DNA of 64,000 nt from Eubacterium sp. (GCA_017446095.1 JAFSRN010000003.1:1-64000), one strand, 5' to 3'. Numbered from the stretch's first letter, positions 1 through 7,860 are shown. Translations and numbers: made by a program. Notes: generated by a model from the letters alone, not told the origin.

Positions 1-712
1 CTTCAGCTTCTACGGTGCGCAGGTTACCACATTGAACAGCGTTCAGTTTGATAAGCGTGTAACGGTTCAGTTTGATACTTCCAAGCTTGCCGAAGGCGAA
101 ACCTTTAAGGCCTGGGCTGTTAAGACAAGCGCAAATAAGTACCAGATTGCTTCGTACAATCAGAACTTCTACTTCTACGCTTGCCAAAACGAAAACTATG
201 TTCCGATTATTAAGAAGGACGGCGTTTACAAGGCAAAGACCGCAGACGGTACTTACGATGAACTCACGGCTTCCAAGATTGACGGCGATATTCCGACAGT
301 TGCAAATGTAACTGCGAACAGCGTCCTCACGCAGAAACTGGATGGCAATCTTCCGTTCATCGCTATTGAAAACGTAAAAGTAAACGACGATAAATATCAG
401 ATAAGAACTTATGTCAGGGTTACTCAGGGTGCAAGCAATGTAACCGGCTACGGTATGCTTCTTAAGAACGGTTCAACCTTGGAAGAGGCAAACGCACTTA
501 CAACGACGAACAACGACAAAAAGACAGCAATTACAAACATTCTTGAAACAGGCCAGTTTACCTACACACTCAAGAATAAGAGCAAACCATTCAGTAAAAA
601 TGTAGGAATAAGAGGCTACATAAACTATGATTTCAGCTACACAGCTGCAAATACTACAACGAGCATTAGCGCAGTTGATTATTCAAATGGTGCGCTTGCA
701 ACGATTGTTTAA
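1..712 (+). CDS. giant secreted protein, C-terminal end (partial)
   Basis: The reading frame is open from base 2 to the TAA at 710-712, so the gene starts before the window and only about 236 C-terminal residues are visible. They align along their whole length with the last ~210 residues of the 3772-aa protein ending at 58801: shared blocks include FKAWAVK/FAAWAVK, YQIASY, YVPII, ETGQFTYTL and YINYDF/YVNYDF. Seen: two large secreted-type proteins end in the same module. No LPXTG motif, no complete dockerin and no C-terminal membrane segment is visible. Inferred: the module mediates attachment, export or folding of very large surface proteins. A 38-aa peptide gene follows after 21 bp behind a strong ribosome site and is probably co-transcribed. 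Confidence 0.8.
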   Translation, partial: FSFYGAQVTTLNSVQFDKRVTVQFDTSKLAEGETFKAWAVKTSANKYQIASYNQNFYFYACQNENYVPIIKKDGVYKAKTADGTYDELTASKIDGDIPTVANVTANSVLTQKLDGNLPFIAIENVKVNDDKYQIRTYVRVTQGASNVTGYGMLLKNGSTLEEANALTTTNNDKKTAITNILETGQFTYTLKNKSKPFSKNVGIRGYINYDFSYTAANTTTSISAVDYSNGALATIV

Positions 713-733
713 AACTCAAGGAGGGTGTTTATT

Positions 734-850
734 ATGAAAAAAGAATATATGCCTCCTGAGGCAGAAATTGAAATGTTCATTCTTTCACAGTATTCGGCAA
801 TAACCACTTCCGGATTGAACGCTGATACCGAAGAAGAAGTAGAATGGTAA
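734..850 (+). CDS. 38-aa peptide of the Y-x-x-P-E...TTS type
   Basis: The ATG at 734 follows AAGGAGGG with good spacing. The product starts MKKEYMPPEAEIEMF, has ITTSG in the middle and ends with an acidic tail EEEVEW. It has no signal peptide and no membrane segment. It resembles the 45-aa peptide at 18819 (MREKYVKPDCELMEF... ILTTSD): both begin M-[KR]-x-x-Y-x-x-P-[DE]-x-E, then F, then TTS. Short peptides of this shape are, from general memory, common as unannotated proteins in gut Clostridia; no function is known to me. A modified-peptide precursor or a small regulatory protein are both guesses. The position directly behind a giant secreted protein gene suggests co-expression with it. Confidence 0.65.
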   Translation: MKKEYMPPEAEIEMFILSQYSAITTSGLNADTEEEVEW

Positions 851-864
851 ACTAACACGGCAAG

Positions 865-892
865 GGGGCTACTTAACTGTAGCCCCTGTTTT
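865..892 (+). terminator. hairpin terminator after the 38-aa peptide
   Basis: A perfect 8-bp stem GGGGCTAC/GTAGCCCC with a 6-nt loop is followed by TGTTTT. It lies 9 nt before the next start codon, so it may be a partial terminator or attenuator. Confidence 0.65.
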
Positions 893-900
893 GAAAAACT

Positions 901-2883
901 ATGGGCGAGTTATACAGGATAAGGCTCACCAATGCGCTGTTTGATTGGACTGTCAGCAGAAAAAAGTATTCTGCAAGTCCTCACAAAATGCCGTATGTTA
1001 TCGCGTTTGGTTCAGACAGCAGGCACGGTGTAGTCCTTGGCAAATCGGAAAAATGCAATAAGTATAACATCTCACTTGACGAGCCGCTTTCGCAGGCTCT
1101 GTTAAAGTGCGCCGACCTTGTGGTTGAGGAAGCCGATTTCAACCTCCTGCGCAGGAAGTCAAAGCCATTTTACGACTTGTGTGCCGGCTTTGGCACGGTG
1201 CATCGCCTGTTTTTTGACGAGTGCATAGTTGAAGTTGAGGGTAGCACTTCTTCAGATAAGCTTATGCAGGTGATGACCGATAATTTTGGCACGCCCTGCA
1301 CCGTGAACGCTGCTGACTCGTTTGTGCGCTACAGCGTTACTGCAAGCGGCGAAAATGCACTTGCCGCGCTCTCCGGTAAAACCTGCGCAATGATGCGTTA
1401 CAGCGGCGACGAGGCGGTTGCGATCACACTTGTTGCAGGCAGCGACGACGGCGAAAGCGAGTTTACCCGCACGCTTGCTGTTCCGACGGACGACGCTAAT
1501 ATCATTCTTATGCTGCTGCAGAGTATTGTTGACTTTGCCGACGTAAACAACGCTGCTTACTACACGTTGGTTATTACAGACTACCGCAAAAAGCAGGCGG
1601 AGAAGTCGAATCAGAAGAAGAATCTGACTGTCAGGCAGAAGTTCCGCGCTATGAGCGACAGCGACCATATGAGGTATCAAAAAAAGATTGCGGCGACGGT
1701 TAAAGATAATAACCTCGACGATCTCAACAGCCTTTACCTGTTTATTCACGACAATCCGCTTGAACTTGAACTTTGCGACCTTTGCGCAGTGGCTGAACGC
1801 GTGAACAACAAAAGACTCGGTCTTGGCGAGTATTTTGCAAGCCGCGACTATATGCGCGTTGCTGTTGCCGAACTGCCCGATTTCCCTGATGAAAGCATCA
1901 GTTTTTGCATCAACGGGCTTGTTCCGTTTTCGCTTCTGTTTGCGGTTGTCGAGCGGTTTAAGGACAGAACAAAGGATTTTTCATTTGTCGGTTTTGATGT
2001 TAAATCACGTCTGATTGTCAGCCTTTTGAAGCAGCACTCGGCGTTTAACAATTACACGTTTAATTACGCCGACAATGCCCTTGATAAGCGTTTTGACCTG
2101 TGCATAACCAACGAGTACAAGCCGGAGATAAAAAGCGATTATACGCTGCTTCTGTGCGAAAAACGGCTGTTCAACGAGCCGGAGTACGCTGATATTAGGG
2201 ATGATATCACCGAAAAGCGTGTTTACAGCATAATCGACCTTGAAAAATACGGCATAAGCGGCAAGCACTATCAGCACGCCGTTTTGCTGATTGATAACAA
2301 CTCTGCGCCGGAGAACACAAAGGTGCTTTCAAACGCAGGGAACAACGTAATTGTTCAGCGCCAGTCGTACATATTCGGCAGCGACTTGCCGTACTGGATT
2401 ATCTACCGTAACGCAGATTTTGACGAGTATTACAATGCGTTGCAATTTGATGCGTTCGATATTTTCTGCGACCATCAGATTAAGCACCGCGATGTCCATC
2501 AGAGCGGCGATTTGCGCATACTAAAACTGCGTGACCTTACTAAAGACGGTGAAATTGATTCACTTGCTGATTCAGGCTATCTTAACGCTGTTGAAGTGCC
2601 AGATTACGAGGTTCTGCGCTATGCAGACGGCGATAATCTGTACATTGTACCGCGGACAAGCGAGTGCATACGCATCGCAAAAAAACCGCAGGGAACAGTA
2701 ACCAATGGCTCTATGGCGGTGCTGATTCCAAAAGGCAAGTTCTCGCTTTCGTCAGACGAACTAAAAATGTACAGCAGCAAGCAGTTCAGGGCGTTTTACA
2801 ACATAGCAAACAACGCGCAACCTGTATCGCTTGCATACGACTACGGCGCGCTGTACTTCCTCGGCGTGCAAAAGAATATATAA
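901..2883 (+). CDS. unrecognised 660-aa protein with a methylase-like C-terminal half
   Basis: A single long frame with composition like the housekeeping genes. I do not recognise the first ~250 residues. The middle (about 335-400: FSFVGFDVKSR, then FDLCITNEYKP) has the spacing of a Rossmann-type DNA methylase core in which the catalytic NPPY position reads NEYK. The last ~150 residues (VPDYEVLRY..., LIPKG, SSKQFRAFYN) resemble the target-recognition part of N-6 adenine methylase or type I specificity proteins. If that comparison is right the enzyme has lost catalysis. There is no signal peptide or membrane segment. The ATG at 901 has no clear ribosome site and follows a terminator hairpin closely, so the start is uncertain. 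No restriction gene is nearby. Confidence 0.6.
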   Translation: MGELYRIRLTNALFDWTVSRKKYSASPHKMPYVIAFGSDSRHGVVLGKSEKCNKYNISLDEPLSQALLKCADLVVEEADFNLLRRKSKPFYDLCAGFGTVHRLFFDECIVEVEGSTSSDKLMQVMTDNFGTPCTVNAADSFVRYSVTASGENALAALSGKTCAMMRYSGDEAVAITLVAGSDDGESEFTRTLAVPTDDANIILMLLQSIVDFADVNNAAYYTLVITDYRKKQAEKSNQKKNLTVRQKFRAMSDSDHMRYQKKIAATVKDNNLDDLNSLYLFIHDNPLELELCDLCAVAERVNNKRLGLGEYFASRDYMRVAVAELPDFPDESISFCINGLVPFSLLFAVVERFKDRTKDFSFVGFDVKSRLIVSLLKQHSAFNNYTFNYADNALDKRFDLCITNEYKPEIKSDYTLLLCEKRLFNEPEYADIRDDITEKRVYSIIDLEKYGISGKHYQHAVLLIDNNSAPENTKVLSNAGNNVIVQRQSYIFGSDLPYWIIYRNADFDEYYNALQFDAFDIFCDHQIKHRDVHQSGDLRILKLRDLTKDGEIDSLADSGYLNAVEVPDYEVLRYADGDNLYIVPRTSECIRIAKKPQGTVTNGSMAVLIPKGKFSLSSDELKMYSSKQFRAFYNIANNAQPVSLAYDYGALYFLGVQKNI

Positions 2884-2898
2884 TTGTATTAATTTATA

Positions 2899-2930
2899 AA
2901 CCTGTCAATTGGCAGGTTTTTTATTTTTTT
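2899..2930 (+). terminator. rho-independent terminator
   Basis: Stem ACCTGTC/GGCAGGT (one G-T pair) with an AATT loop and a long T-rich tail. It ends the 660-aa gene and runs directly into the first ECF promoter copy. Confidence 0.85.
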
Positions 2931-2931
2931 A

Positions 2932-2958
2932 TGTCACATTTTCGTTTTTTTGCTACTA
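2932..2958 (+). promoter_or_regulatory. ECF sigma promoter, copy 1
   Basis: TGTCACA, 14 nt containing CG and a seven-T run, then CTACTA. The 27-bp block is identical to copy 2 (3288-3314) and differs by one base from copy 3 (7374-7400). A conserved GAAAGG follows. The upstream element matches the TGTCACA type of -35 known for some ECF sigma groups. It sits 42 bp before a 31-aa peptide gene. Confidence 0.75.
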
Positions 2959-2999
2959 CTTAATGAAAGGCAGTAAATCATACGAAAGGAGTAAGAGTT

Positions 3000-3095
3000 A
3001 TGATTACCCGAATTTACAAAACTCTCAAAAAGAAAAAGGAAAACGAGTCCAGTGCAGTTCGCAGAAGAATTAAGCAAATCGAAAAGGCTGCATAG
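3000..3095 (+). CDS. 31-aa basic peptide under the ECF promoter
   Basis: The ATG at 3000 has a good ribosome site (GAAAGGAG). The product begins MITRIYKTLKKKKENE and ends IKQIEKAA. It is strongly basic (about 11 Lys/Arg in 31 residues) and probably a single helix. It has no signal peptide and no relative I recognise. Evidence that it is real: ribosome site, its own copy of the ECF promoter, and a GC-rich hairpin behind it. It may act inside the sigma circuit, or it may be a marginal frame within a small regulatory RNA. Function unknown. Confidence 0.5.
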   Translation: MITRIYKTLKKKKENESSAVRRRIKQIEKAA

Positions 3096-3139
3096 TTACA
3101 TATGGTATTACATCGCAGGAGATTATTAGCGATGTTGCC

Positions 3140-3180
3140 TGCCGCCGCCTGACTAAAGTTCCTTCTTCCCGGCGGCGGCA
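3140..3180 (+). terminator. strong GC hairpin without T tail
   Basis: Perfect 10-bp stem TGCCGCCGCC/GGCGGCGGCA with a 21-nt loop, followed by TTATATAAG rather than a T run. It is likely the 3' end or a stability structure of the short ECF-promoter-1 transcript. Confidence 0.5.
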
Positions 3181-3230
3181 TTATATAAGAGGGAAAAAAT
3201 ATATATTAAAAACAATTGTATTTATAGTAC

Positions 3231-3259
3231 TTGGCAGTAAGTGATTTTTTGTGTATAAT
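3231..3259 (+). promoter_or_regulatory. sigma-A promoter upstream of the ECF sigma gene
   Basis: TTGGCA, 17 bp, TATAAT. It lies about 30 bp before the ECF-type promoter, so the sigma gene appears to have a basal and an autoregulated promoter in tandem. Confidence 0.75.
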
Positions 3260-3287
3260 AAAAATAGAAAAAATTTTCATTTTTTTA

Positions 3288-3314
3288 TGTCACATTTTCG
3301 TTTTTTTGCTACTA
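3288..3314 (+). promoter_or_regulatory. ECF sigma promoter, copy 2 (autoregulatory)
   Basis: TGTCACA-N14-CTACTA, identical over 27 bp to copy 1. It lies 33 bp upstream of the ECF sigma factor ATG and is preceded by the same T-rich stretch. Confidence 0.75.
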
Positions 3315-3347
3315 ATATGTGAAAGGCAAAAGAAGGAGGAATAAAAA

Positions 3348-3899
3348 ATGGCAATTTCTAAAGAAACTGCCGACCAATTGATGACCCAGGCATATGAGGA
3401 ATACCATGTTCTGATTCTTGGCTTCTGCCGCACCCGATTACGAGAATGTCGGGATATGGCGGAGGACTGTATGCAGAAAACTTTTATGTTTTACTACAAT
3501 CAGCTATTGGAAGGCGAATACATAATAAAGGTAAAGGCTTACCTTTACAGGGTTGCGGATAACATCTGCAAGGCGGAATACACGGATTACATCCGCCGCG
3601 ATATGCGAACTGCCAACCTTGAAACAGCGGAGGATATTGCCGACCCGCGCCAGGCGTTTGAGCTGGAGGAATCGGTTTACTACGATTACGACGAGCTTGC
3701 AAGAATGCTCATTAAGCAGCTTAACGACGACGAACAGACTATTTACCGTTTGAAGTATCAAGAGCAGAAGTCGCTGCAGGAAATCGGCGAGCTGCTTGAA
3801 CTCAAACCGAACACCGTTGCAAAACGTGTATCGCGAACGCGCGCCAAAATCAAAGATATGGTTGAACCGGCGCTTGATAATTACAGGAAGGGAGGTTAA
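3348..3899 (+). CDS. ECF-type RNA polymerase sigma factor
   Basis: The 183-aa length fits an ECF (group 4) sigma factor with regions 2 and 4 only. Region 2 is at about residues 12-95 (YEEYHVLILGFCRTRL, AEDCMQKTFMFYYN, KAYLYRVADNICKAEYTDYIRR). Region 4 is at about 125-175 (LNDDEQTIYRLKYQEQKSLQEIGELLELKPNTVAKRVSRTRAKIK), with the helix-turn-helix in LQEIGELLELKPNTVAKRVSR. The ATG at 3348 follows AAGGAGG. It directs polymerase to a small gene set, presumably the TGTCACA-N14-CTACTA promoters of this locus, including its own. The next gene, 5 bp away, encodes a membrane protein with anti-sigma topology. The signal sensed is unknown. Confidence 0.93.
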   Translation: MAISKETADQLMTQAYEEYHVLILGFCRTRLRECRDMAEDCMQKTFMFYYNQLLEGEYIIKVKAYLYRVADNICKAEYTDYIRRDMRTANLETAEDIADPRQAFELEESVYYDYDELARMLIKQLNDDEQTIYRLKYQEQKSLQEIGELLELKPNTVAKRVSRTRAKIKDMVEPALDNYRKGG

Positions 3900-3904
3900 C
3901 TGCT

Positions 3905-4609
3905 ATGTCATTAAAGTTAGATATTAATATTCTTAATGAACTTCTTTCAGACGAAAAGTTAAAAAGCGAGCTTGTTGAGTACCTTAACAAAGCGATTGAC
4001 GCAGAGCTTGAAAAGTCTGATGAAGAGATGGACACAGATCTGATTGACGAGTGTGTTCAGATTATCACAGCAATAGAAGAAGGCAACATTAACAGCCTGA
4101 CAGACGAAGTATCAACTAACAAAACAATAATCAACTTTGCACAGGAAAAAGAAAAAGTCGAAGCAGCGCAGCCAAAGCGCATAGCTTTCAGAGCCCGCAA
4201 AGTGCTTGCAATAGCAGCAGTGGTGGCGATTGTATCCACAATCTCGCTGCAGGTCTTCCCGGGAGTTGCAAACGATGTTAAGTCGTTCTTCAACCAGATG
4301 GTTGACAGTCTTTGGCACACCGCTGACGAGAGCGCGACCACCGCTGAAGGGGAAAAACAGATTATGGGCATAGACGTTATCTTCCCCGATGACGCGACCG
4401 ACGAGGTTAAAAGCCTTGATGAGGCCAAAGCGCTTATGTCTAAATGCACATTCTATGCTTACGATGAGGACGGCAAGCAAATTGAATTAGCAGCATCTGA
4501 CTGCAAATTCAACTACACACAAACCGAAAACGAGGGCAGGCAGTGCATCATAGTGGCGGTTGGCTACCGCGGTTCTGCCGAAACCGTAACCCTTTATATA
4601 GCCAAGTAG
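3905..4609 (+). CDS. probable membrane anti-sigma factor
   Basis: The 234-aa protein starts at ATG 3905 behind GGGAGG, 5 bp after the sigma gene. Residues 1-60 are a charged helical domain (LNELLSDEKLKSELVEYLNKAIDAELEK... DTDLIDECVQII). One membrane helix is at about 98-115 (VLAIAAVVAIVSTISLQV), and about 115 residues are predicted outside. This topology plus the gene order is that of an ECF anti-sigma factor; no zinc-binding HxxxCxxC is present, so it is not a ZAS-type anti-sigma. The N-terminal domain is repeated as the separate 69-aa protein at 7431, which supports a modular sigma-binding function. The sigma interaction is inferred, not shown by family recognition. Confidence 0.7.
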   Translation: MSLKLDINILNELLSDEKLKSELVEYLNKAIDAELEKSDEEMDTDLIDECVQIITAIEEGNINSLTDEVSTNKTIINFAQEKEKVEAAQPKRIAFRARKVLAIAAVVAIVSTISLQVFPGVANDVKSFFNQMVDSLWHTADESATTAEGEKQIMGIDVIFPDDATDEVKSLDEAKALMSKCTFYAYDEDGKQIELAASDCKFNYTQTENEGRQCIIVAVGYRGSAETVTLYIAK

Positions 4610-4623
4610 AAGGAGGAACAAAT

Positions 4624-7311
4624 ATGAAAAAGACAATATCAATATTGCTGTCAGCAATAATTCTTTTTAGCTCAATGCCTTTGTCAGTTTTAATCGCCCT
4701 TGCAGGGGAAAATGAAACATCAGGTATCGTAATGAATGGAATTTATTGGTCATATGATAAAAACAGCAAAACATTAACTTATAGCGGTGAAGGAAGTATG
4801 TATGGGGCGCAAAGCTATAATTCAAGCATTGATGATAGTGTTATTAGTGATGCTGAATGTATTGTATATTCCGAGGGTATTACCGATTGTTATAATGCAA
4901 TTAATATTAATAACTCGCCGATTGCGGTATCTAATATAAAAAGTGTTTCGTTCCCTGCGAGCGCAACGTATATAAACGTCAATTCATACAAGAGTTTCCC
5001 CAATTGTAATACTATAACTATATCGCAGGATAGTGACAGCTTTACTATTGAAAATAATGTTTTATTTAACAAAGATAAAACTGTTTTATATGGTGCAGTA
5101 CCGCTGGTTAAATCAACATATATTGTTCCGGATTCTGTAAGAACAATTGAAGGTTCAGCGTTCAGTTCTTGCAAAAAACTTGCTTATGTAGAATTAAGCG
5201 AAAATGTCAGAACAATTGAAGGTTCTGCTTTTGCAGATTGCACTAATTTAAGACTGATTGAGATCCCTGACGGAGTGAAAACTATCGCCAGAGATTGCTT
5301 TGATAACTGTGTCAGCCTGACTCAACTTGATTTACCCGCAAGCGTTACCGGGTTAGGTTATGAATTTTGTGAAGGTTGCTCTTCGTTAACCGCTATTAAT
5401 GTTGATTCTGAAAACGAGGCTTACACAAGTTTTAACGGTGTTTTGTTCGAAAATAGCGGAAAAACATTGCGGAAGTATCCAATCGGCAACAGCAGACAGC
5501 AGTATACGATACCGAACGGCGTAGAAATTATTAATGAAGGTGCATTTGTAGAATGCAGAAACCTGCAAAATGTATTTTTTCCGGAATCGTTAAAAAGTAT
5601 AGGCTTGTGTGCGTTTCAGTATTGTACAAATCTTAAAGCGATAAACCTTCCAAACAGTGTCACTTCAATTGGAAAATCAGCTTTTGAATCGTGTTATAAC
5701 GTTGAAGAAATTGAACTAAGCAACAGCCTTGAAAGTATCCCTTACGCTGCTTTTTATAATTGCGAGAAAACTAAAGAAATCACTGTTCCCTCATCGGTCA
5801 AGTCTGTATATATGCAAGCATTGCGTGGAATTAACACCGTGACTTTTCTTAATCCTGATGTTATTATTAATGATTATAACGATGACAGAGTCAATACTGT
5901 AAGAGGATTTTGTAATTCAACAGCACAAGAATTTGCAGAAAACCATGACAAAAAATTCGTTTGCCTCTGCACAGACGGCAGCGAAAATCATGATTTTGAG
6001 GAAACTATTGTTCCGCCTGCAGGTGACGAAAAGGGCTATACGCTTTACACCTGCAAAACCTGCGGTTATAACTACAAATCAAACGTCATCAAAGCGGATG
6101 AGATTGTTTACTCAAACGGCGGCAAGACGCTTGTAAGCTATTCCGAAAACCTTACCGAAGACACCTTTGAGGTGCCGGATACCGTAACCGTTATCGCAGA
6201 CGACGCGTTCAATAACGAGTATCTTAAAACTATCGTTATCTCTGATAACGTTAAGGTTATCGGCAACAGCGCGTTTGAAAACTGCCCGAACCTTGAATCA
6301 ATTGAGTTTAAAGAGGACGCGCATCTTGAGCAGATTCAGCGCAAGGCTTTTGCAGGAACAAGAATCAAAGAAATCGTTGTGCCTGAAACGGTAACAACTA
6401 TCGAGTCGCAGGCTTTTGCAAACTGTTCAAATCTTGAATCTTTTGATGTTGAAGAAAATGTGCAGACCATTGCCGACGATTCGTTTGAAAACAGCAAGAA
6501 CGTAACCTTCGTATGCGTATATCAGTCAAATTCGTACAAGTTTGCTTCGCGCAAAAAAATACGTACAATTGCTTACACAAGAATTCCCGACCAGACATAC
6601 ACCGGCAAAGCAATCAAGCCGCGCGTAACTATCCACGATACTTACGGTAACGTTATGAACCTCGGCGAGGATTACTATGTCGGCTACAAGAATAATATCA
6701 ATGTGGGCACAGCGCAGATGGGTGTTTACGGTCTTGGCGAATACAGCGGTAAGTCCAAAACCTTAAGCTTCAAAATCGTTAAGCCAGCAGCAAAGGTTAA
6801 GGCTTCAACCCTAAGCGTTAAGCTTTCCGCAACGTCTTACACATACAGCGGTTCTGCCGTTACTCCGGGCGTTATTGTTAAAACAGGCGCGGGCAAAACC
6901 GTATCAAGCGCAAACTACACAGTATCGTATCCGAGCGCGAGGAAGAACGTTGGCAAATACACGGTAACAATCAACTTCAAAGGCGACTATACAGGCTCTG
7001 TATCACGCACATTTAAGATTTTGCCCAAGGGCACATCTATCAGCAAGCTCAGCGGCGGCAGCGCGTGCTTTACCGCAAAATGGAACAAGCAGACCGCACA
7101 GGTTACAGGCTACCAGATTCAGTACTGCGTGCGCAGCAACTTCAGCAAAGCAAAGAGCGTCAAGGTTAAGGGCGCAAAGGCTTCAAAGAAGAAAATCAGC
7201 AAAGTAGCTTCAAAGAAAAAATACTATGTAAGAATCCGCACTTACAAAACCGTAAACGGCAAAACTTACTATTCAAGTTGGAGTAAGACTAAATACGTTA
7301 AAACAAAGTAA
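4624..7311 (+). CDS. secreted BspA-type leucine-rich-repeat protein
   Basis: Start at ATG 4624 behind AAGGAGGAAC, 14 bp after the anti-sigma gene; 895 aa. The signal peptide is MKKTISILLSAIILFSS...LIALA. BspA/TpLRR (LRR_5) repeats run to about residue 440 (units such as IEGSAFSSCKKLAYVELSENV), followed by a Cys-hairpin linker (YTLYTCKTCGYNY), further LRRs, two MBG-like beta domains (about 655-800: YTGKAIKPRVTI, YSGSAVTPGVIV) and a Fn3-like end (YYVRIRTYKT). Bases 4624 to ~5960 are clearly more AT-rich than the rest. It is the third gene of the ECF sigma operon, so it is the likely output. Role inferred: adhesion or surface binding. Confidence 0.88.
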   Translation: MKKTISILLSAIILFSSMPLSVLIALAGENETSGIVMNGIYWSYDKNSKTLTYSGEGSMYGAQSYNSSIDDSVISDAECIVYSEGITDCYNAININNSPIAVSNIKSVSFPASATYINVNSYKSFPNCNTITISQDSDSFTIENNVLFNKDKTVLYGAVPLVKSTYIVPDSVRTIEGSAFSSCKKLAYVELSENVRTIEGSAFADCTNLRLIEIPDGVKTIARDCFDNCVSLTQLDLPASVTGLGYEFCEGCSSLTAINVDSENEAYTSFNGVLFENSGKTLRKYPIGNSRQQYTIPNGVEIINEGAFVECRNLQNVFFPESLKSIGLCAFQYCTNLKAINLPNSVTSIGKSAFESCYNVEEIELSNSLESIPYAAFYNCEKTKEITVPSSVKSVYMQALRGINTVTFLNPDVIINDYNDDRVNTVRGFCNSTAQEFAENHDKKFVCLCTDGSENHDFEETIVPPAGDEKGYTLYTCKTCGYNYKSNVIKADEIVYSNGGKTLVSYSENLTEDTFEVPDTVTVIADDAFNNEYLKTIVISDNVKVIGNSAFENCPNLESIEFKEDAHLEQIQRKAFAGTRIKEIVVPETVTTIESQAFANCSNLESFDVEENVQTIADDSFENSKNVTFVCVYQSNSYKFASRKKIRTIAYTRIPDQTYTGKAIKPRVTIHDTYGNVMNLGEDYYVGYKNNINVGTAQMGVYGLGEYSGKSKTLSFKIVKPAAKVKASTLSVKLSATSYTYSGSAVTPGVIVKTGAGKTVSSANYTVSYPSARKNVGKYTVTINFKGDYTGSVSRTFKILPKGTSISKLSGGSACFTAKWNKQTAQVTGYQIQYCVRSNFSKAKSVKVKGAKASKKKISKVASKKKYYVRIRTYKTVNGKTYYSSWSKTKYVKTK

Positions 7312-7336
7312 CACTTGTTTATGAATCTTCTGTATA

Positions 7337-7374
7337 AAAATTTTGGGAATGGCAGACATTCCCAAAATTTTTTT
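7337..7374 (+). terminator. terminator of the ECF sigma operon
   Basis: Perfect 15-bp stem AAAATTTTGGGAATG/CATTCCCAAAATTTT with a 5-nt loop and further T's. Its T run abuts the TGTCACA box of ECF promoter copy 3. Confidence 0.9.
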
Positions 7375-7400
7375 GTCACATTTGCGTTTTTTTGCTACTA
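7374..7400 (+). promoter_or_regulatory. ECF sigma promoter, copy 3
   Basis: TGTCACA-N14-CTACTA with one T-to-G difference from copies 1 and 2. It lies 30 bp upstream of the gene at 7431. Confidence 0.75.
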
Positions 7401-7430
7401 CCATATGAGAAGGAAAGGAAGGAGGCTCTG

Positions 7431-7640
7431 ATGAATGAACCTATAAATGTTTTTAAAAAATCAACCGGTCTCAATTATCGGATTCTAAACGACGTGCTTT
7501 CGGATTCACAGTTCGTCAGGGAGATGAGCGTTTATCTGAACAAAGCAATAGATAACGAGCTGCAAAAAGAGGATATGGACACCGTCGTTATCGACGAAAG
7601 CGTCCAGCTTCTTGAAATGCTTGATAACTTTTCACATTAA
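7431..7640 (+). CDS. free-standing anti-sigma-domain protein (69 aa)
   Basis: ATG 7431 behind GGAAGGAGG. The product aligns with the cytoplasmic N-terminal domain of the membrane protein at 3905: LNDVLSDSQFVREMSVYLNKAIDNELQKEDMDTVVIDESVQLLEML against LNELLSD...VEYLNKAIDAELEK...DTDLIDECVQII. It has no membrane helix, so it should be soluble. It is driven by its own copy of the ECF promoter. Inferred role: a soluble competitor or second negative regulator of the ECF sigma factor, made only when the sigma factor is active. That the domain binds sigma is inferred from context. Confidence 0.75.
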   Translation: MNEPINVFKKSTGLNYRILNDVLSDSQFVREMSVYLNKAIDNELQKEDMDTVVIDESVQLLEMLDNFSH

Positions 7641-7824
7641 TATACGGAGGATAAACACATAGTGTTTATATATTCGCCGTATTTCTTAAATATCCTTCTT
7701 CTCACGGCGAGCCGACCGGCGGCGATTGCTGTCGGTCGGTAAAGGGCGTTATTAACAAGCAAAAGGCAGCGTCGTCAACCGGAGAGGCACACCTAGGGAA
7801 CAGTATATTAAAGCAATAAAAAAC
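7641..7824 (+). other. intergenic region with hairpins, no clear gene
   Basis: Contains an ATAAACAC/GTGTTTAT inverted repeat near 7651-7671 and a CCGACCG/CGGTCGG stem at 7712-7739. A 26-codon GTG frame (hydrophobic, ending in the second stem) follows a GGAGG, but I do not call it. The words CCTTCTTC and CGGCGG recur here and in the 3' region of the 31-aa peptide, hinting at related transcript ends. Confidence 0.4.
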
Positions 7825-7859
7825 GGCTGTCGGACATTGTGCCCGACAGCCTTGTTTTT
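7825..7859. terminator. bidirectional terminator between convergent genes
   Basis: Stem GGCTGTCGG/CCGACAGCC followed by TTGTTTTT on the + strand. It has AAAAAA on the other side, so it also serves the leftward gene at 7861. Confidence 0.85.
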
Positions 7860-7860
7860 G

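Noticed and set aside
3905-4609. zinc-binding anti-sigma (ZAS) identity
   Set aside because: No HxxxCxxC motif; anti-sigma function is argued from topology and position only.
7666-7743. 26-codon GTG frame after the anti-sigma-domain gene
   Set aside because: Spacing to GGAGG is long, and the end falls within a hairpin; too little to call.
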